The notes under the pieces: generated by a model | Told to the model about the DNA's origin: nothing | Seen by the model: only the letters and a program-made list of their open reading frames with translations | The model's database searches: none | Shown here: positions 14,385-22,323 of the stretch, in pieces | Layout: every line of letters begins with the position of its first letter | Position numbering within the stretch: the stretch's first letter is position 1 | Origin: Deltaproteobacteria bacterium RIFCSPLOWO2_02_56_12 | GTDB taxonomy: Bacteria > Desulfobacterota > Binatia > UBA9968 | Length of the DNA: 43,908 nucleotides | Reading direction: 5' to 3' | Assembly (NCBI GenBank): GCA_001799045.1 | Contig: MGRY01000143.1 | Coordinates: 1-43,908 of the forward strand | Position numbers and translations under genes: made by a program

Positions 14385-14768
14385 CTATCCTTTTGACGGA
14401 GCGGTCTTCTTCCCGGCCACGGTCTTGCGCGGCCCCTTGCGGGTGCGCGCATTCGTATGGGTCCTCTGCCCCCGAACAGGCAAACCCTTACGGTGCCTCA
14501 GCCCGCGGTAAGATCCCATGTCAACATGGCGCTTGATGTTCATGGACGTATCACGCCTGAGATCTCCCTCCACCTTTTGCCCTTGGTCAATGATCTGGCG
14601 GATTTTCACCACCTCATCATCGGTAAGGTTATCGCTCTTAGTATCGAGATTGACCCCGGCTGCTTGGAGAATCTTCCTCGAACTACTCCGGCCAATTCCG
14701 TAGATGTAGGTGAGGGCGATCTCCATCCTTTTATTTTTCGGCAAATCCACCCCTGCTATACGCGCCAT
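14385..14768 (-). CDS. rpsM: Small ribosomal subunit protein S13
   Basis: S13 lies in the 30S head and contacts L5 and the P-site tRNA. The 127-residue protein has MARIAGVDLPKNKRMEIALTYIYGIG at its start, the GSYRGLRHRKGLPVRGQRTHTNARTRKGP motif near 90-118, and a short basic tail. Typical alpha-operon position, after infA and rpmJ and before rpsK. A word-repeat array lies on each side. Confidence 0.98.
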   Translation of the reverse strand: MARIAGVDLPKNKRMEIALTYIYGIGRSSSRKILQAAGVNLDTKSDNLTDDEVVKIRQIIDQGQKVEGDLRRDTSMNIKRHVDMGSYRGLRHRKGLPVRGQRTHTNARTRKGPRKTVAGKKTAPSKG

Positions 14769-14782
14769 ATCTTCACTCCAAT

Positions 14783-14815
14783 TTAGCTTTCAGCTAATTG
14801 CTGACGGCTGATTGC
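14783..14815. repeat. Word-repeat spacer, family A, rpmJ-rpsM
   Basis: The 52-bp gap holds TTAGCTTTCAGCTAATTGCTGACGGCTGATTGCT: AGCT/CAGC words followed by GCTGA words in the opposite sense, the same vocabulary as the rpsM-rpsK and nusG-rplK spacers. Confidence 0.55.
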
Positions 14816-14820
14816 TATTT

Positions 14821-14934
14821 TTAGCCTTGTCTCTGTTTATGTCTGGTGTTGACGCAAACCACTCGCACGACTCCCTTGCGCCGTATCACCTTGCACTTGT
14901 TACAGATCTTCTTAACCGATGCTCTAACCTTCAT
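14821..14934 (-). CDS. rpmJ: Large ribosomal subunit protein L36 (zinc form)
   Basis: A 37-residue gene read directly from the minus strand: MKVRASVKKICNKCKVIRRK..., ending RHKQRQG. C11, C14, C27 and H32 make the zinc site of the ordinary C+ form of L36, a small protein packed against 23S rRNA. It lies between infA (15 bp) and rpsM, its standard place. Confidence 0.96.
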   Translation of the reverse strand: MKVRASVKKICNKCKVIRRKGVVRVVCVNTRHKQRQG

Positions 14935-14949
14935 CTTCTTACCCTGTCT

Positions 14950-15168
14950 CTATTTCTCACGGTAGGTAATCCTTCCCCGGGCCAAGTCGTATGGAGACAG
15001 CTCAATCTTTACCTTATCCCCGGGTAGGATCTTGATGTAGTGCATACGCATCTTTCCCGAAATATGGGCTAGGACCTTATGGCCGTTATCCAACTTGACC
15101 CGGAACATAGCATTGGGGAGCGTCTCCAACACAGTCCCCGTTACTTCAATGGCGTCTTCTTTGGGCAT
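14950..15168 (-). CDS. infA: Translation initiation factor IF-1
   Basis: IF-1 is an OB-fold protein that occupies the ribosomal A site during initiation. I use the ATG at 15168 (MPKEDAIEVTGTVLETLPNAMFRV; 72 residues), matching the universal family start; an upstream ATG at 15234 would read through the word-repeat spacer. The VLAHISGKMRMHYIKILPGDKVKIELSPYDL segment is diagnostic. No clear Shine-Dalgarno precedes the start, whose upstream sequence is CGTTACTCGTT-type repeats. Confidence 0.97.
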   Translation of the reverse strand: MPKEDAIEVTGTVLETLPNAMFRVKLDNGHKVLAHISGKMRMHYIKILPGDKVKIELSPYDLARGRITYREK

Positions 15169-15170
15169 AC

Positions 15171-15236
15171 ATTCGTTACTCGTTGACTCGTTACTCGTTA
15201 TCCGATTACACGAATAACCAATAACGATTAACAAAT
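15171..15236. repeat. Word-repeat spacer, family B (GTTACTCGTT/AATAACC-like), infA-map
   Basis: The whole 68-bp gap consists of ATTCGTTACTCGTTGACTCG and similar words in one sense, then CGAATAACCAATAACGATTA in the other. The second half is approximately the reverse complement of the first, so it can fold back. It directly abuts the infA start codon. Confidence 0.65.
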
Positions 15237-15995
15237 TTAGATCTTACTCAAAATATACGGACCGTTTTTGGTAATCGCGACCGAATGCTCAAAATGGGCC
15301 GCCAGGCTCCTGTCTTTGGTTACTGCTGTCCAGCCGTCTTCTGTGATCTCTACCTCGTGCCCTCCTGCGTTGACCATCGGCTCGATGGCCAAGACCATTC
15401 CCTCTCTCAATCGAATCCCCCTGTCACGCTCACCGTAATTGGGAACCGGAGGCTCCTCGTGGAGCTTCTTGCCGATCCCGTGGCCGACAAAGGCTCGGAC
15501 CACTGAATAGCCTGCGTTCTCTACGGTTTCCTGTATTTCTGCAGAAAGATCTCCCAATCTGTTCCCTTCCCGGAGTTGTTCTATACCTTTATACAGAGCC
15601 GCCTCGGTAACCTGCATGAGGAGCCGCGCATCGTTACTTACTTTCCCTACTCCGACGGTGATGGCGGCATCCCCGTAAAAACCTTCATAGATGACGCCAA
15701 AGTCCAGGCCCACCACATCCCCTTCTTTCAACACCCGATCCGAAGGAATGCCGTGGACAATCTCTTCGTTGATTGAGGTACATAGGGTGCGTGGAAAGAC
15801 CCTGCCTGCCATCGTATAGCCCTTAAAGGCCGAATGGGCTTTTTTTTTATTGATCATCTCTTCGGCTAAGGCGTCCAATTCCAGCGTCGTTACGCCAGGG
15901 GCCACCTTTTTTTTTAACTCCTGCAGGATCTCCGCCACGATTACGTTTGCGCGCCTCATGATCTCAATCTCCCGCGCCGACTTGAGAGAGATCAT
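15237..15995 (-). CDS. map: Methionine aminopeptidase, type I
   Basis: It removes the initiator methionine from nascent proteins using a dinuclear metal site. All five ligands are present: D98, D109, H172, E205 and E236, and the catalytic H81 is in EEIVHGIPS. 252 residues, type I without an N-terminal zinc finger. Its ATG overlaps the adk stop as ATGA, so the two are translationally coupled. secY-adk-map-infA is a common spc-operon extension. Confidence 0.98.
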   Translation of the reverse strand: MISLKSAREIEIMRRANVIVAEILQELKKKVAPGVTTLELDALAEEMINKKKAHSAFKGYTMAGRVFPRTLCTSINEEIVHGIPSDRVLKEGDVVGLDFGVIYEGFYGDAAITVGVGKVSNDARLLMQVTEAALYKGIEQLREGNRLGDLSAEIQETVENAGYSVVRAFVGHGIGKKLHEEPPVPNYGERDRGIRLREGMVLAIEPMVNAGGHEVEITEDGWTAVTKDRSLAAHFEHSVAITKNGPYILSKI

Positions 15996-16657
15996 GCTGC
16001 TCCTTCTTCCAGTTCCCGAAAAACACGGGCCCGGATCTCCTCCACGCTTCCCACGCCATCGATCTCCCTGAGCAGACCCCTTTTACGATAGTAGTGCACG
16101 AGTGGAACAGTTTGAGTCTCGAAAACATGAAGCCGCGCCCTGATCGTCTCTTCCCGATCATCATCCCGCTGATAAAGTTCGCCATTACAGCGGTCACAAA
16201 ACTCCTCCCGTTGGGGAGGGTTTAAAACCACATGATACAGGTTGCCGCACTTCTTGCAGCTACGCCGTCCTGACAGCCTTTGGATAATCATTTCCTGAGG
16301 GACTCGCATGCATAAGACAGAGTCAAGTTTCCAACCCAATTCGCCAAGGATCTCCTCCAGGCCTTCCGCCTGAGCTACTGTTCTGGGGAATCCATCCAGG
16401 ATGAAACCCTTTGCGCAATCCTTTTCGCGCAATCGCTCCGCCACGAGATTCAACATCACTTCGTCTGGGACCAGTTGCCCTTTTTCGAGGTACCCTGCAG
16501 CTTTCTTTCCCACGGCAGTCCGATCCTGAACTGCTTTCCTCAGGATATCTCCGGTTGATACCTGACAAGCACCGTATTTCTTCTCAAGAAACTTAGCCTG
16601 GGTCCCCTTGCCTGCCCCCGGTGGACCTAAAAAGACCACGCGCACAACTTCCCCCAC
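15992..16657 (-). CDS. adk: Adenylate kinase, zinc-binding LID form
   Basis: It interconverts ATP, AMP and ADP. The P-loop GPPGAGKGT is at residues 11-19, AMP-site segments STGDILR and LDGFPRT are at 34-40 and 87-93, and the LID domain (about 130-165) carries C134, C137, C154 and C157, the zinc-binding version. 221 residues. 13 bp after secY and overlapping map by 4 bp. Confidence 0.98.
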   Translation of the reverse strand: MGEVVRVVFLGPPGAGKGTQAKFLEKKYGACQVSTGDILRKAVQDRTAVGKKAAGYLEKGQLVPDEVMLNLVAERLREKDCAKGFILDGFPRTVAQAEGLEEILGELGWKLDSVLCMRVPQEMIIQRLSGRRSCKKCGNLYHVVLNPPQREEFCDRCNGELYQRDDDREETIRARLHVFETQTVPLVHYYRKRGLLREIDGVGSVEEIRARVFRELEEGAA

Positions 16658-16670
16658 GGGCCAATTTCCA

Positions 16671-17981
16671 CTAACCCCTTCTTCCCCGCAGGCGACCTCG
16701 CTTCATGAACCCTTCGTAGTTGCGGGTAATCATATGCGTCTCGACTTGGGCGACAGTGTCCAAGGCTACGCCCACTACGATCAGAAGCGCTGTCCCGCCG
16801 AAGAAGAAAGGTACGTTGAATTGGCTGATCAGAATGGTCGGTATAAGGGCTACAACCGAAAGATAGATGGCCCCGCCCAGCGTGATCCGCGAGAGCACGC
16901 GGTCGATAAACTCCGCAGTCTTCTGTCCCGGCCGTATCCCCGGAATATATCCCCCGTATTTTTTCATGTTCTCCGCAACGTCCACAGGATTAAAAACCAC
17001 CGCCGTATAAAAATAACAGAAAAAGATAATGAACCCGACGTAAAGGACGTCATGCAACCAACGACCGGGAGCCAGATAGCCGGCCGCTGTTTGAGCCAAA
17101 GGGTGCTGCACAAACTGGGCTACGGTCGCAGGAAATATCAGTATCGAAGAGGCGAAGATAGGCGGAATCACGCCTGAGGTATTGATCTTCAGCGGCAGGT
17201 GAGAACTCTGTCCGCCGTACATCTTCCGCCCCACCACCCTCTTGGCATACTGTACAGGAATTCTTCTCTGGCCCCGCTCCATAAAGATAATGACCCCCAC
17301 CACGGCCACCACGATTACCAGGACCATGAGAACCACCAGCACCCCCAACTCCCCCTCTTGAACAAACTGAAAGGTGGACGTCATGGCTGACGGCAACCGC
17401 GCCACGATTCCGGCAAATATGATTAAAGAAATTCCGTTGCCTATGCCCCGCTCTGTAATCTGTTCTCCCAACCACATGATAAAGGCTGTGCCCGAAGTCA
17501 GGGTGACGATCGTCATAAAACGAAAACGCCAGCCCGGCTCCAGCACAATAGCCTCGCCCCCTGGTCCCCTGGTACCTTCAAGTCCGACAGCGATCATCAT
17601 CCCTTGAATAATAGAGAGGACAATCGTGCCATAGCGGGTATACTGGGTAATTTTACGGCGACCCACCTCACCCTCTTTCGAAAGCCGCTCGAGATAAGGG
17701 AACACCACCGTCAGAAGCTGTAAAATAATTGAAGCGCTAATATAGGGCATAATGCCCAAAGAGAAGACCGAGAATTGCTCCAGCGCCCCACCGGAAAAAA
17801 GGTTAAACAAACCAAATATGGTGTCCTTGACACGTTCGAAGAAAGCGGCCAGCGCCAGCCGATCAATCCCGGGGGTCGGAATGTGAACTCCCACGCGATA
17901 GACAGCGAGCATGGCCAAAGTAAAAAAAAGCCTGCGCCTCAGCTCCGGGATCTTGGTCGCGTTTTGGAACCCTTCAAGCAT
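16671..17981 (-). CDS. secY: Preprotein translocase subunit SecY
   Basis: The channel subunit of the Sec translocon, 436 residues with ten expected transmembrane helices. Recognisable parts are the start GFQNATKIPELRRRLFFTLAMLAVYRVG, the plug-region TPGIDR, LGIMPYISASIILQLL, and the cytoplasmic loop with KRVVGRKMYGGQSSHLPLKINTSGVIP. Its start overlaps the rplO stop by 8 bp, so translation is probably coupled. Partner secE is in this window near 41.4 kb. Confidence 0.98.
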   Translation of the reverse strand: MLEGFQNATKIPELRRRLFFTLAMLAVYRVGVHIPTPGIDRLALAAFFERVKDTIFGLFNLFSGGALEQFSVFSLGIMPYISASIILQLLTVVFPYLERLSKEGEVGRRKITQYTRYGTIVLSIIQGMMIAVGLEGTRGPGGEAIVLEPGWRFRFMTIVTLTSGTAFIMWLGEQITERGIGNGISLIIFAGIVARLPSAMTSTFQFVQEGELGVLVVLMVLVIVVAVVGVIIFMERGQRRIPVQYAKRVVGRKMYGGQSSHLPLKINTSGVIPPIFASSILIFPATVAQFVQHPLAQTAAGYLAPGRWLHDVLYVGFIIFFCYFYTAVVFNPVDVAENMKKYGGYIPGIRPGQKTAEFIDRVLSRITLGGAIYLSVVALIPTILISQFNVPFFFGGTALLIVVGVALDTVAQVETHMITRNYEGFMKRGRLRGRRG

Positions 17982-18426
17982 GAGGGATTACTAACTCTGC
18001 CTTTCCGCCTAAGGCCTCGATCTTTTCCTTGGCCTTCAAAGAAAAACCGTGGGCCTTGACAGTCAGCGGTTTACTCAACGAACCGTCGCCTAAGATTTTT
18101 ACCCGCTCCTCTTTGCCTCGGACCAATCCATGCTCTCTCAGCGTTTCGGGCGTCACCTCACTACCGGAAGCAAAGATCTCCAACTGCCCTAGATTGACCA
18201 CAGCCGCGCTTTTTCTGCAGGGGTTATGGAAACCCCGCTTGGGCACTCGCCGCTGAAGCGGCATCTGGCCGCCCTCGAATCCCGGCGGAGTATTCCCCCC
18301 AGAACGGGCCCCCTGACCCTTGTGGCCACGACCGGAGGTTTTCCCATGTCCAGAACCGTCCCCCCGACCCACTCGCTTTCTTTTTTTCTTGGAGCCTGGG
18401 GCTGGTTTCAGATTGCTTAGATCCAT
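17974..18426 (-). CDS. rplO: Large ribosomal subunit protein L15
   Basis: A 150-residue L15 with the Gly/Arg/Lys-rich N-terminus KKRKRVGRGDGSGHGKTSGRGHKGQGARSGG and the C-terminal VKAHGFSLKAKEKIEALGGKAELV motif. It begins only 5 bp after rpsE, where rpmD (L30) normally intervenes; no L30 gene fits. Overlaps secY by 8 bp. Confidence 0.97.
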   Translation of the reverse strand: MDLSNLKPAPGSKKKRKRVGRGDGSGHGKTSGRGHKGQGARSGGNTPPGFEGGQMPLQRRVPKRGFHNPCRKSAAVVNLGQLEIFASGSEVTPETLREHGLVRGKEERVKILGDGSLSKPLTVKAHGFSLKAKEKIEALGGKAELVIPHA

Positions 18427-18431
18427 AAAAA

Positions 18432-18929
18432 TCAGCGAATATCGGCCAACGCCTTCCCGCGCCGACCAGCTATCTCCTCAGGAAATTTAAGGTTTTTGAG
18501 AGCCTCAAAGGTAGCCTTCACCATGTTGTGGGGATTGTTGGAGCCAATGCATTTGGAAAGAACATCCTTAATACCCGCAGCTTCAACCACTGCACGCACT
18601 CCCCCTCCGGCAATCACCCCGGTCCCCTCGGACGCAGGCTTGAGCATGACATAACCGGCGCCGAACTTGCCGTTAACCTCGAAGGGAATCGTCCCATCGA
18701 TGACTGGGACTCTGATCAAATCCTTTTTGGCCTGCTCCAACCCTTTTCGGATCGCCTCCGGCACTTCTTTGGCTTTGCCCATCCCGTACCCCACCGTGGA
18801 CTTGCCATCCCCCACAACCACCAGGGCACTGAAGCTAAAGCGGCGGCCCCCTTTAACAACCTTGGCCACCCTGCTGATATGGACGACTTTCTCTTTTAAC
18901 TCTAAACCCTGTGGATCAATCCGTTCCAA
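18432..18929 (-). CDS. rpsE: Small ribosomal subunit protein S5
   Basis: S5 helps form the mRNA entry channel and influences decoding accuracy. 165 residues: the N-terminal double-stranded-RNA-binding fold has EKVVHISRVAKVVKGGRRFSFSALVVVGDG, and the C-terminal fold has GAGYVMLKPASEGTGVIAGGGVRAVVEAAGIKDVLSKCIGSNNPHNMVKAT. Spectinomycin-loop residues look ordinary. 16 bp after rplR. Confidence 0.98.
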   Translation of the reverse strand: MERIDPQGLELKEKVVHISRVAKVVKGGRRFSFSALVVVGDGKSTVGYGMGKAKEVPEAIRKGLEQAKKDLIRVPVIDGTIPFEVNGKFGAGYVMLKPASEGTGVIAGGGVRAVVEAAGIKDVLSKCIGSNNPHNMVKATFEALKNLKFPEEIAGRRGKALADIR

Positions 18930-18945
18930 AGAAACCTCACCTTGG

Positions 18946-19314
18946 TTAAAAAATCAGACCACCTTCGCGCGCAGCCTCGGCTAAGGCCTTCACGCGCCCA
19001 TGGAATAGGAACCCATTGCGGTCAAAAATTACGTTGGTAATTTTTTTCTCCTTGCAGATCTGAGCCAGCAACTGTCCCACCTGCTTTGCAGCCTCCAGCC
19101 CTTTGGTCTTTGGTAGCTTTCCCTTTAACTCCGGTGCAAGGGTGGAAACCGACGTCAGAGTCACCCCTCTCTCGTCGGAAATGACCTGAGCGTAAATATG
19201 TTTGAGACTGCGATAGACGCAAACGCGAGGACGCGCATCTGTTCCCCAGATCTTCTTGCGCACCCGCCCTTGTCTTCTTTTACGCCCAATTTCTCTCTGA
19301 CTGTCTAACATCAC
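18946..19314 (-). CDS. rplR: Large ribosomal subunit protein L18
   Basis: L18 binds 5S rRNA. 122 residues with RRQGRVRKKIWGTDARPRVCVYRSLKHIYAQVISDERGVTL and the terminal FDRNGFLFHGRVKALAEAAREGGLIF, all typical. 11 bp after rplF in the spc order. Confidence 0.97.
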   Translation of the reverse strand: MMLDSQREIGRKRRQGRVRKKIWGTDARPRVCVYRSLKHIYAQVISDERGVTLTSVSTLAPELKGKLPKTKGLEAAKQVGQLLAQICKEKKITNVIFDRNGFLFHGRVKALAEAAREGGLIF

Positions 19315-19325
19315 CTTACCTCGGA

Positions 19326-19877
19326 TTAGGCCGAACCGGCAGCACCTACGGCTTTCCCAGCCTTGCGCTGAATCACCTCTTCGCGATATTTGATTCCTTT
19401 GCCCTTGTAGGGTTCGGGGGGCTTCAGACCGCGAATCATGGCAGCGGTCTTCCCCAGGATCTCCCTGTCAGCGCCCTGGAGGGTAACAATGATCTGTCTC
19501 TCCACGGCCGCTGTCACTCCTGGCGGCAGAGGAAAAACGACCGGGTGAGAAAAACCCAAGGTCAAATGCAGATCCGTCCCTTTTACCTCTGCCCGGTAGC
19601 CCACCCCGTTGATTTCCAGAACCCGGCTGAAACCTCGGCTAACCCCTTCGATCATATTGGCGACGAGTTTTCTGGTCAGCCCATGGAGGGCCTTGAGATT
19701 CCTTTCCTCGCCATCTCTGACCACACGAAGTTGATTCCCCTCAAGCTTAATTTGGATCCCCTGCAGAACTTCCGTCCTGAGCTTGCCCTTCGGCCCCTCT
19801 ACACGGATCGCCCCGTCTTCCAAAGCGACCTTTACCCCGTCAGGAATCGATATCGGCAATCTTCCAATTCGCGACAC
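19326..19877 (-). CDS. rplF: Large ribosomal subunit protein L6
   Basis: L6 has two similar domains near the sarcin-ricin loop and the factor-binding site. 183 residues; begins MSRIGRLPISIPDGVKV, with the duplicated fold and the signature PPEPYKGKGIKYREEVIQRKAGKA near the C-terminus. Short Ala-rich end. 20 bp after rpsH. Confidence 0.98.
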   Translation of the reverse strand: MSRIGRLPISIPDGVKVALEDGAIRVEGPKGKLRTEVLQGIQIKLEGNQLRVVRDGEERNLKALHGLTRKLVANMIEGVSRGFSRVLEINGVGYRAEVKGTDLHLTLGFSHPVVFPLPPGVTAAVERQIIVTLQGADREILGKTAAMIRGLKPPEPYKGKGIKYREEVIQRKAGKAVGAAGSA

Positions 19878-19897
19878 CGTTACACCTCACCCCCGGT

Positions 19898-20302
19898 TTA
19901 CCAAACCGAGCAGATCAACTCCCCTCCCACTTTGGCCTTCATTGCTTCCCGATCCACCATTATCCCTTTGGGAGTAGAAAGGATATTGATCCCCAGCCCC
20001 CTACGGATGGGAGGAATCTCTTTAAACCCTACGTACACTCGCAGGCTGGGCCGGCTGACCCGCCGCAGGCCTGAAACGACCGGCTGGTTTTCCTTGTCAA
20101 ACCTTAACTGGATGCGGAGCTCTTCGCCCGCGCGTTCCTTCGCCTTAGTCCTTTTAAACTCTTGCAGATAGCCCTCCGCCACCAAGACCCTGAGGATCTC
20201 CTCCTTGGTGCGCGACCACGGAACATCCACGCTCTCATGCCGTGCTCGGGCGGCATTTCGAATTCGAGTCAGCATATCCGCAATCGGATCTGTCATTCCC
20301 AT
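19898..20302 (-). CDS. rpsH: Small ribosomal subunit protein S8
   Basis: S8 binds the central domain of 16S rRNA, and in E. coli it represses the spc operon. 134 residues with TDPIADMLTRIRNAARARHESVDVPWSRTKEEIL and the C-terminal GLGINILSTPKGIMVDREA(M/R)KAKVGGELICSVW. Operon repression here cannot be judged from sequence. 17 bp after rpsN. Confidence 0.98.
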   Translation of the reverse strand: MGMTDPIADMLTRIRNAARARHESVDVPWSRTKEEILRVLVAEGYLQEFKRTKAKERAGEELRIQLRFDKENQPVVSGLRRVSRPSLRVYVGFKEIPPIRRGLGINILSTPKGIMVDREAMKAKVGGELICSVW

Positions 20303-20319
20303 CTTTGCACTCCGTGTAG

Positions 20320-20505
20320 TTACCAGCTCGCCTTAATTAATCCCGGGATCTGCCCCTTACGCGCGAACTCCCTAAGACAAATCCGACACATCCGAAAGCG
20401 CCGATAGAAGGCCCTGGCGCGACCGCAGAGAGGACAGCGGTTATACTGGCGCACCTTGAACTTATTGGGTCTTTCCGCCTTGATTCTAAGACACTTCTTG
20501 GCCAA
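20320..20505 (-). CDS. rpsN: Small ribosomal subunit protein S14, type Z
   Basis: A short 61-residue S14 with C24, C27, C40 and C43 (CPLCGRA and CRICLREFARKG), the zinc-binding type that replaces the ~100-residue zinc-free form of many Proteobacteria. Ends IPGLIKASW as is usual. Lies between rplE and rpsH. Confidence 0.98.
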   Translation of the reverse strand: MAKKCLRIKAERPNKFKVRQYNRCPLCGRARAFYRRFRMCRICLREFARKGQIPGLIKASW

Positions 20506-20517
20506 TGAACTCTCCTC

Positions 20518-21057
20518 TTAACTGGCGAACGGCATCCCCATATACTTGAGCAACGCCTTTCCCTCCTTGTCTGTTTTTGCCGTGGTGACGATCGATACGG
20601 CGAGCCCGCGGGCCTTTTCCACCTTATCGGCCTGGATCTCTGGAAAGATGATCTGTTCTCGAAGCCCGAGCGAGTAATTTCCACGACGATCGAAGGAGCG
20701 GTCTGAGACTCCCCTGAAATCTCTGACCCGGGGCAACGCCACATGGATCAAGCGATCCAAGAACTCGTACATCCGCTCTCTTCTCAGCGTGACCATGCAC
20801 CCGATCGGGACTCCCTCGCGCAACTTGAAATTCGCTATGGCCTTTTTCGCTTTCGTGATCACCGGCTTCTGACCGGTGATGGCCACCACCTCGGACACCG
20901 CCGCGTCCAGGACCTTGATATTCTGAGTCGCCTCGCCGAGACCGACGTTCAATGTAATCTTCTCCAAGCGCGGCACCTGAAGGGGGTTCTTGTAACCAAA
21001 CTCCTTCATCATGGCCGGAATGACCTCTTCCTGATACTTTTTCTTCAGACGCTCCAT
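20518..21057 (-). CDS. rplE: Large ribosomal subunit protein L5
   Basis: L5 binds 5S rRNA and contacts the P-site tRNA and S13. 179 residues with KEFGYKNPLQVPRLEKITLNVGLGEA, GQKPVITKAKKAIANFKLREG and the C-terminal FPEIQADKVEKARGLAVSIVTTAKTDKE. Complete. 12 bp after rplX. Confidence 0.98.
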   Translation of the reverse strand: MERLKKKYQEEVIPAMMKEFGYKNPLQVPRLEKITLNVGLGEATQNIKVLDAAVSEVVAITGQKPVITKAKKAIANFKLREGVPIGCMVTLRRERMYEFLDRLIHVALPRVRDFRGVSDRSFDRRGNYSLGLREQIIFPEIQADKVEKARGLAVSIVTTAKTDKEGKALLKYMGMPFAS

Positions 21058-21069
21058 TTTAGTCTTTTC

Positions 21070-21381
21070 TTAATCCAGAGTTTCTCCACAGCGACGACAG
21101 ATGCGCACCTTTTTTCCATCCGGCAAAGCCTTTCTGCCGATTCGAACCGGGGCATTGCATTTGTCGCACATCACCATCAGATTGGAGGCATGGATGGAAG
21201 CCTCCTTTTCCAGGATTCCACCGGGCTGTTGCGGTCCTCGCTGCCGGCTGTGTCGTTTTACCAGATTCACCCGCTCGATTATGGCAGCCTCCCTTTCCGG
21301 AATGACCCTGAGGACCTTACCGGTCTTCCCCCGCTCCCTACCAGCGATAACCATGACACTGTCGTTCTTGCGAATGTTCAT
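21070..21381 (-). CDS. rplX: Large ribosomal subunit protein L24 (four-cysteine form)
   Basis: L24 starts 50S assembly and lies near the exit tunnel. 103 residues: the KOW-type start KNDSVMVIAGRERGKTGKVLRVIPE, the middle VNLVKRHSRQRGPQQPGGILEKEASIHASN, then MCDKCNAPVRIG and ICRRCGE, whose four cysteines make a zinc site. A 33-bp fold-back spacer separates it from rplN. Confidence 0.97.
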   Translation of the reverse strand: MNIRKNDSVMVIAGRERGKTGKVLRVIPEREAAIIERVNLVKRHSRQRGPQQPGGILEKEASIHASNLMVMCDKCNAPVRIGRKALPDGKKVRICRRCGETLD

Positions 21382-21383
21382 AT

Positions 21384-21414
21384 ACCAATTTGGGATTTTA
21401 GATAATCTAAAATT
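21384..21414. repeat. Fold-back spacer, family E (TTTAGAT/ATCTAAA), rplX-rplN
   Basis: Between rplN and rplX the sequence GGGATTTTAGATAATCTAAA ATTTC is nearly symmetric: TTTTAGAT faces ATCTAAAA. Shorter than the other spacers but of the same style of short A/T words arranged head-to-head. Confidence 0.5.
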
Positions 21415-21783
21415 TCAAAGCACCTCTGGGGCGAGAGAAATGATCTTCATAAACTTCTTTGCCCTGAGTTCGCGCGCCACGGGCCCGAAGATGCGGGTCC
21501 CGATCGGCTCCTTCTGGTTATCGATGAGGACCGCGGAGTTGCTGTCGAACTTGATGTAACTCCCGTCCGAACGCCCAATCTCTTTTGCAGTCCGCACCAC
21601 CACGGCCTTCATCACATCGCCCTTCTTTACCTTGGCATTTGGAATCGCCTCTTTGATCGAAACTACAATAATATCTCCGAGGGAGGCGTACTTGCGCTTG
21701 CTCCCCCCCAGGACCTTAATGCACTGGACCTTCCGCGCCCCTGAGTTATCCGCCACATCCAACACCGTTCTCATCTGAATCAT
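21415..21783 (-). CDS. rplN: Large ribosomal subunit protein L14
   Basis: L14 sits at the subunit interface and contacts 16S helix 14. 122 residues; starts MIQMRTVLDVADNSGARKVQCIKVLGG and ends MKIISLAPEVL, both canonical. 24 bp after rpsQ. Confidence 0.98.
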   Translation of the reverse strand: MIQMRTVLDVADNSGARKVQCIKVLGGSKRKYASLGDIIVVSIKEAIPNAKVKKGDVMKAVVVRTAKEIGRSDGSYIKFDSNSAVLIDNQKEPIGTRIFGPVARELRAKKFMKIISLAPEVL

Positions 21784-21807
21784 GAGTCGACCTCGTCACG
21801 AAAAGCC

Positions 21808-22110
21808 TTAAAGTCCGACCTGAGAATCTGCCGGCGCCGCTTCTTTTTCCGTCGTCACGGCCCGCTCTAGAATTCGGCTCACACGCCAGCGCTTCTCCCG
21901 GCTCAGGGGTTGACATTCGACAATCAGCACCTGATCCCCTACTTGACATTCGCTCTTCTCATCGTGGGCCTTCACTTTGGTTCGGCGCTTGAGGTATTTT
22001 TTATACTTCGGATGCATGACAATTCTCTCCACAGAAACGACCACGGTCTTGTGCATCCGATTACTCTTCACCACGCCCTTGCGCTCCTTGCGCATGCCCC
22101 TTTTATTCAT
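21808..22110 (-). CDS. rpsQ: Small ribosomal subunit protein S17
   Basis: A primary 16S-binding OB-fold protein. 100 residues: KERKGVVKSNRMHKTVVVSVERIVMHPKYKKYLKRRTKVKAHDE, then VGDQVLIVECQPLSREKRWRVSRILE. A ~15-residue Glu/Ala-rich tail extends past the usual end. AAGGGCGAG precedes the ATG at 22110. 9 bp after rpmC. Confidence 0.97.
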   Translation of the reverse strand: MNKRGMRKERKGVVKSNRMHKTVVVSVERIVMHPKYKKYLKRRTKVKAHDEKSECQVGDQVLIVECQPLSREKRWRVSRILERAVTTEKEAAPADSQVGL

Positions 22111-22119
22111 CTCGCCCTT

Positions 22120-22323
22120 TTATCCTTCCCGCTGCCGAAGCGCCCTTTCTCTCAGAACCGTCTCGACCCGAGCCAGATCCCGCTTTGCTTCCCTCAACTT
22201 CATGGGATTTTCCAGCCGGCTCGTGGCCCGTCTGAGTTTGAGGTGAAAGATCTCCTCTTTAAGCTCACCACGTTTCTGATTAAGCTCCCCAATGCTAATC
22301 TCCCTAAGCTGCTTAGGCTCCAT
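22120..22323 (-). CDS. rpmC: Large ribosomal subunit protein L29
   Basis: L29 lies at the polypeptide exit near the trigger-factor site. I start at ATG 22323 (MEPKQLREISIGELNQKRGEL; 67 residues), as homologues do; the upstream ATG at 22347 would add eight atypical residues. The helical hairpin with EEIFHLKLRRATSRLENPMKLREAKRDLARV is typical. The chosen start overlaps the rplP stop by 11 bp. Confidence 0.95.
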   Translation of the reverse strand: MEPKQLREISIGELNQKRGELKEEIFHLKLRRATSRLENPMKLREAKRDLARVETVLRERALRQREG

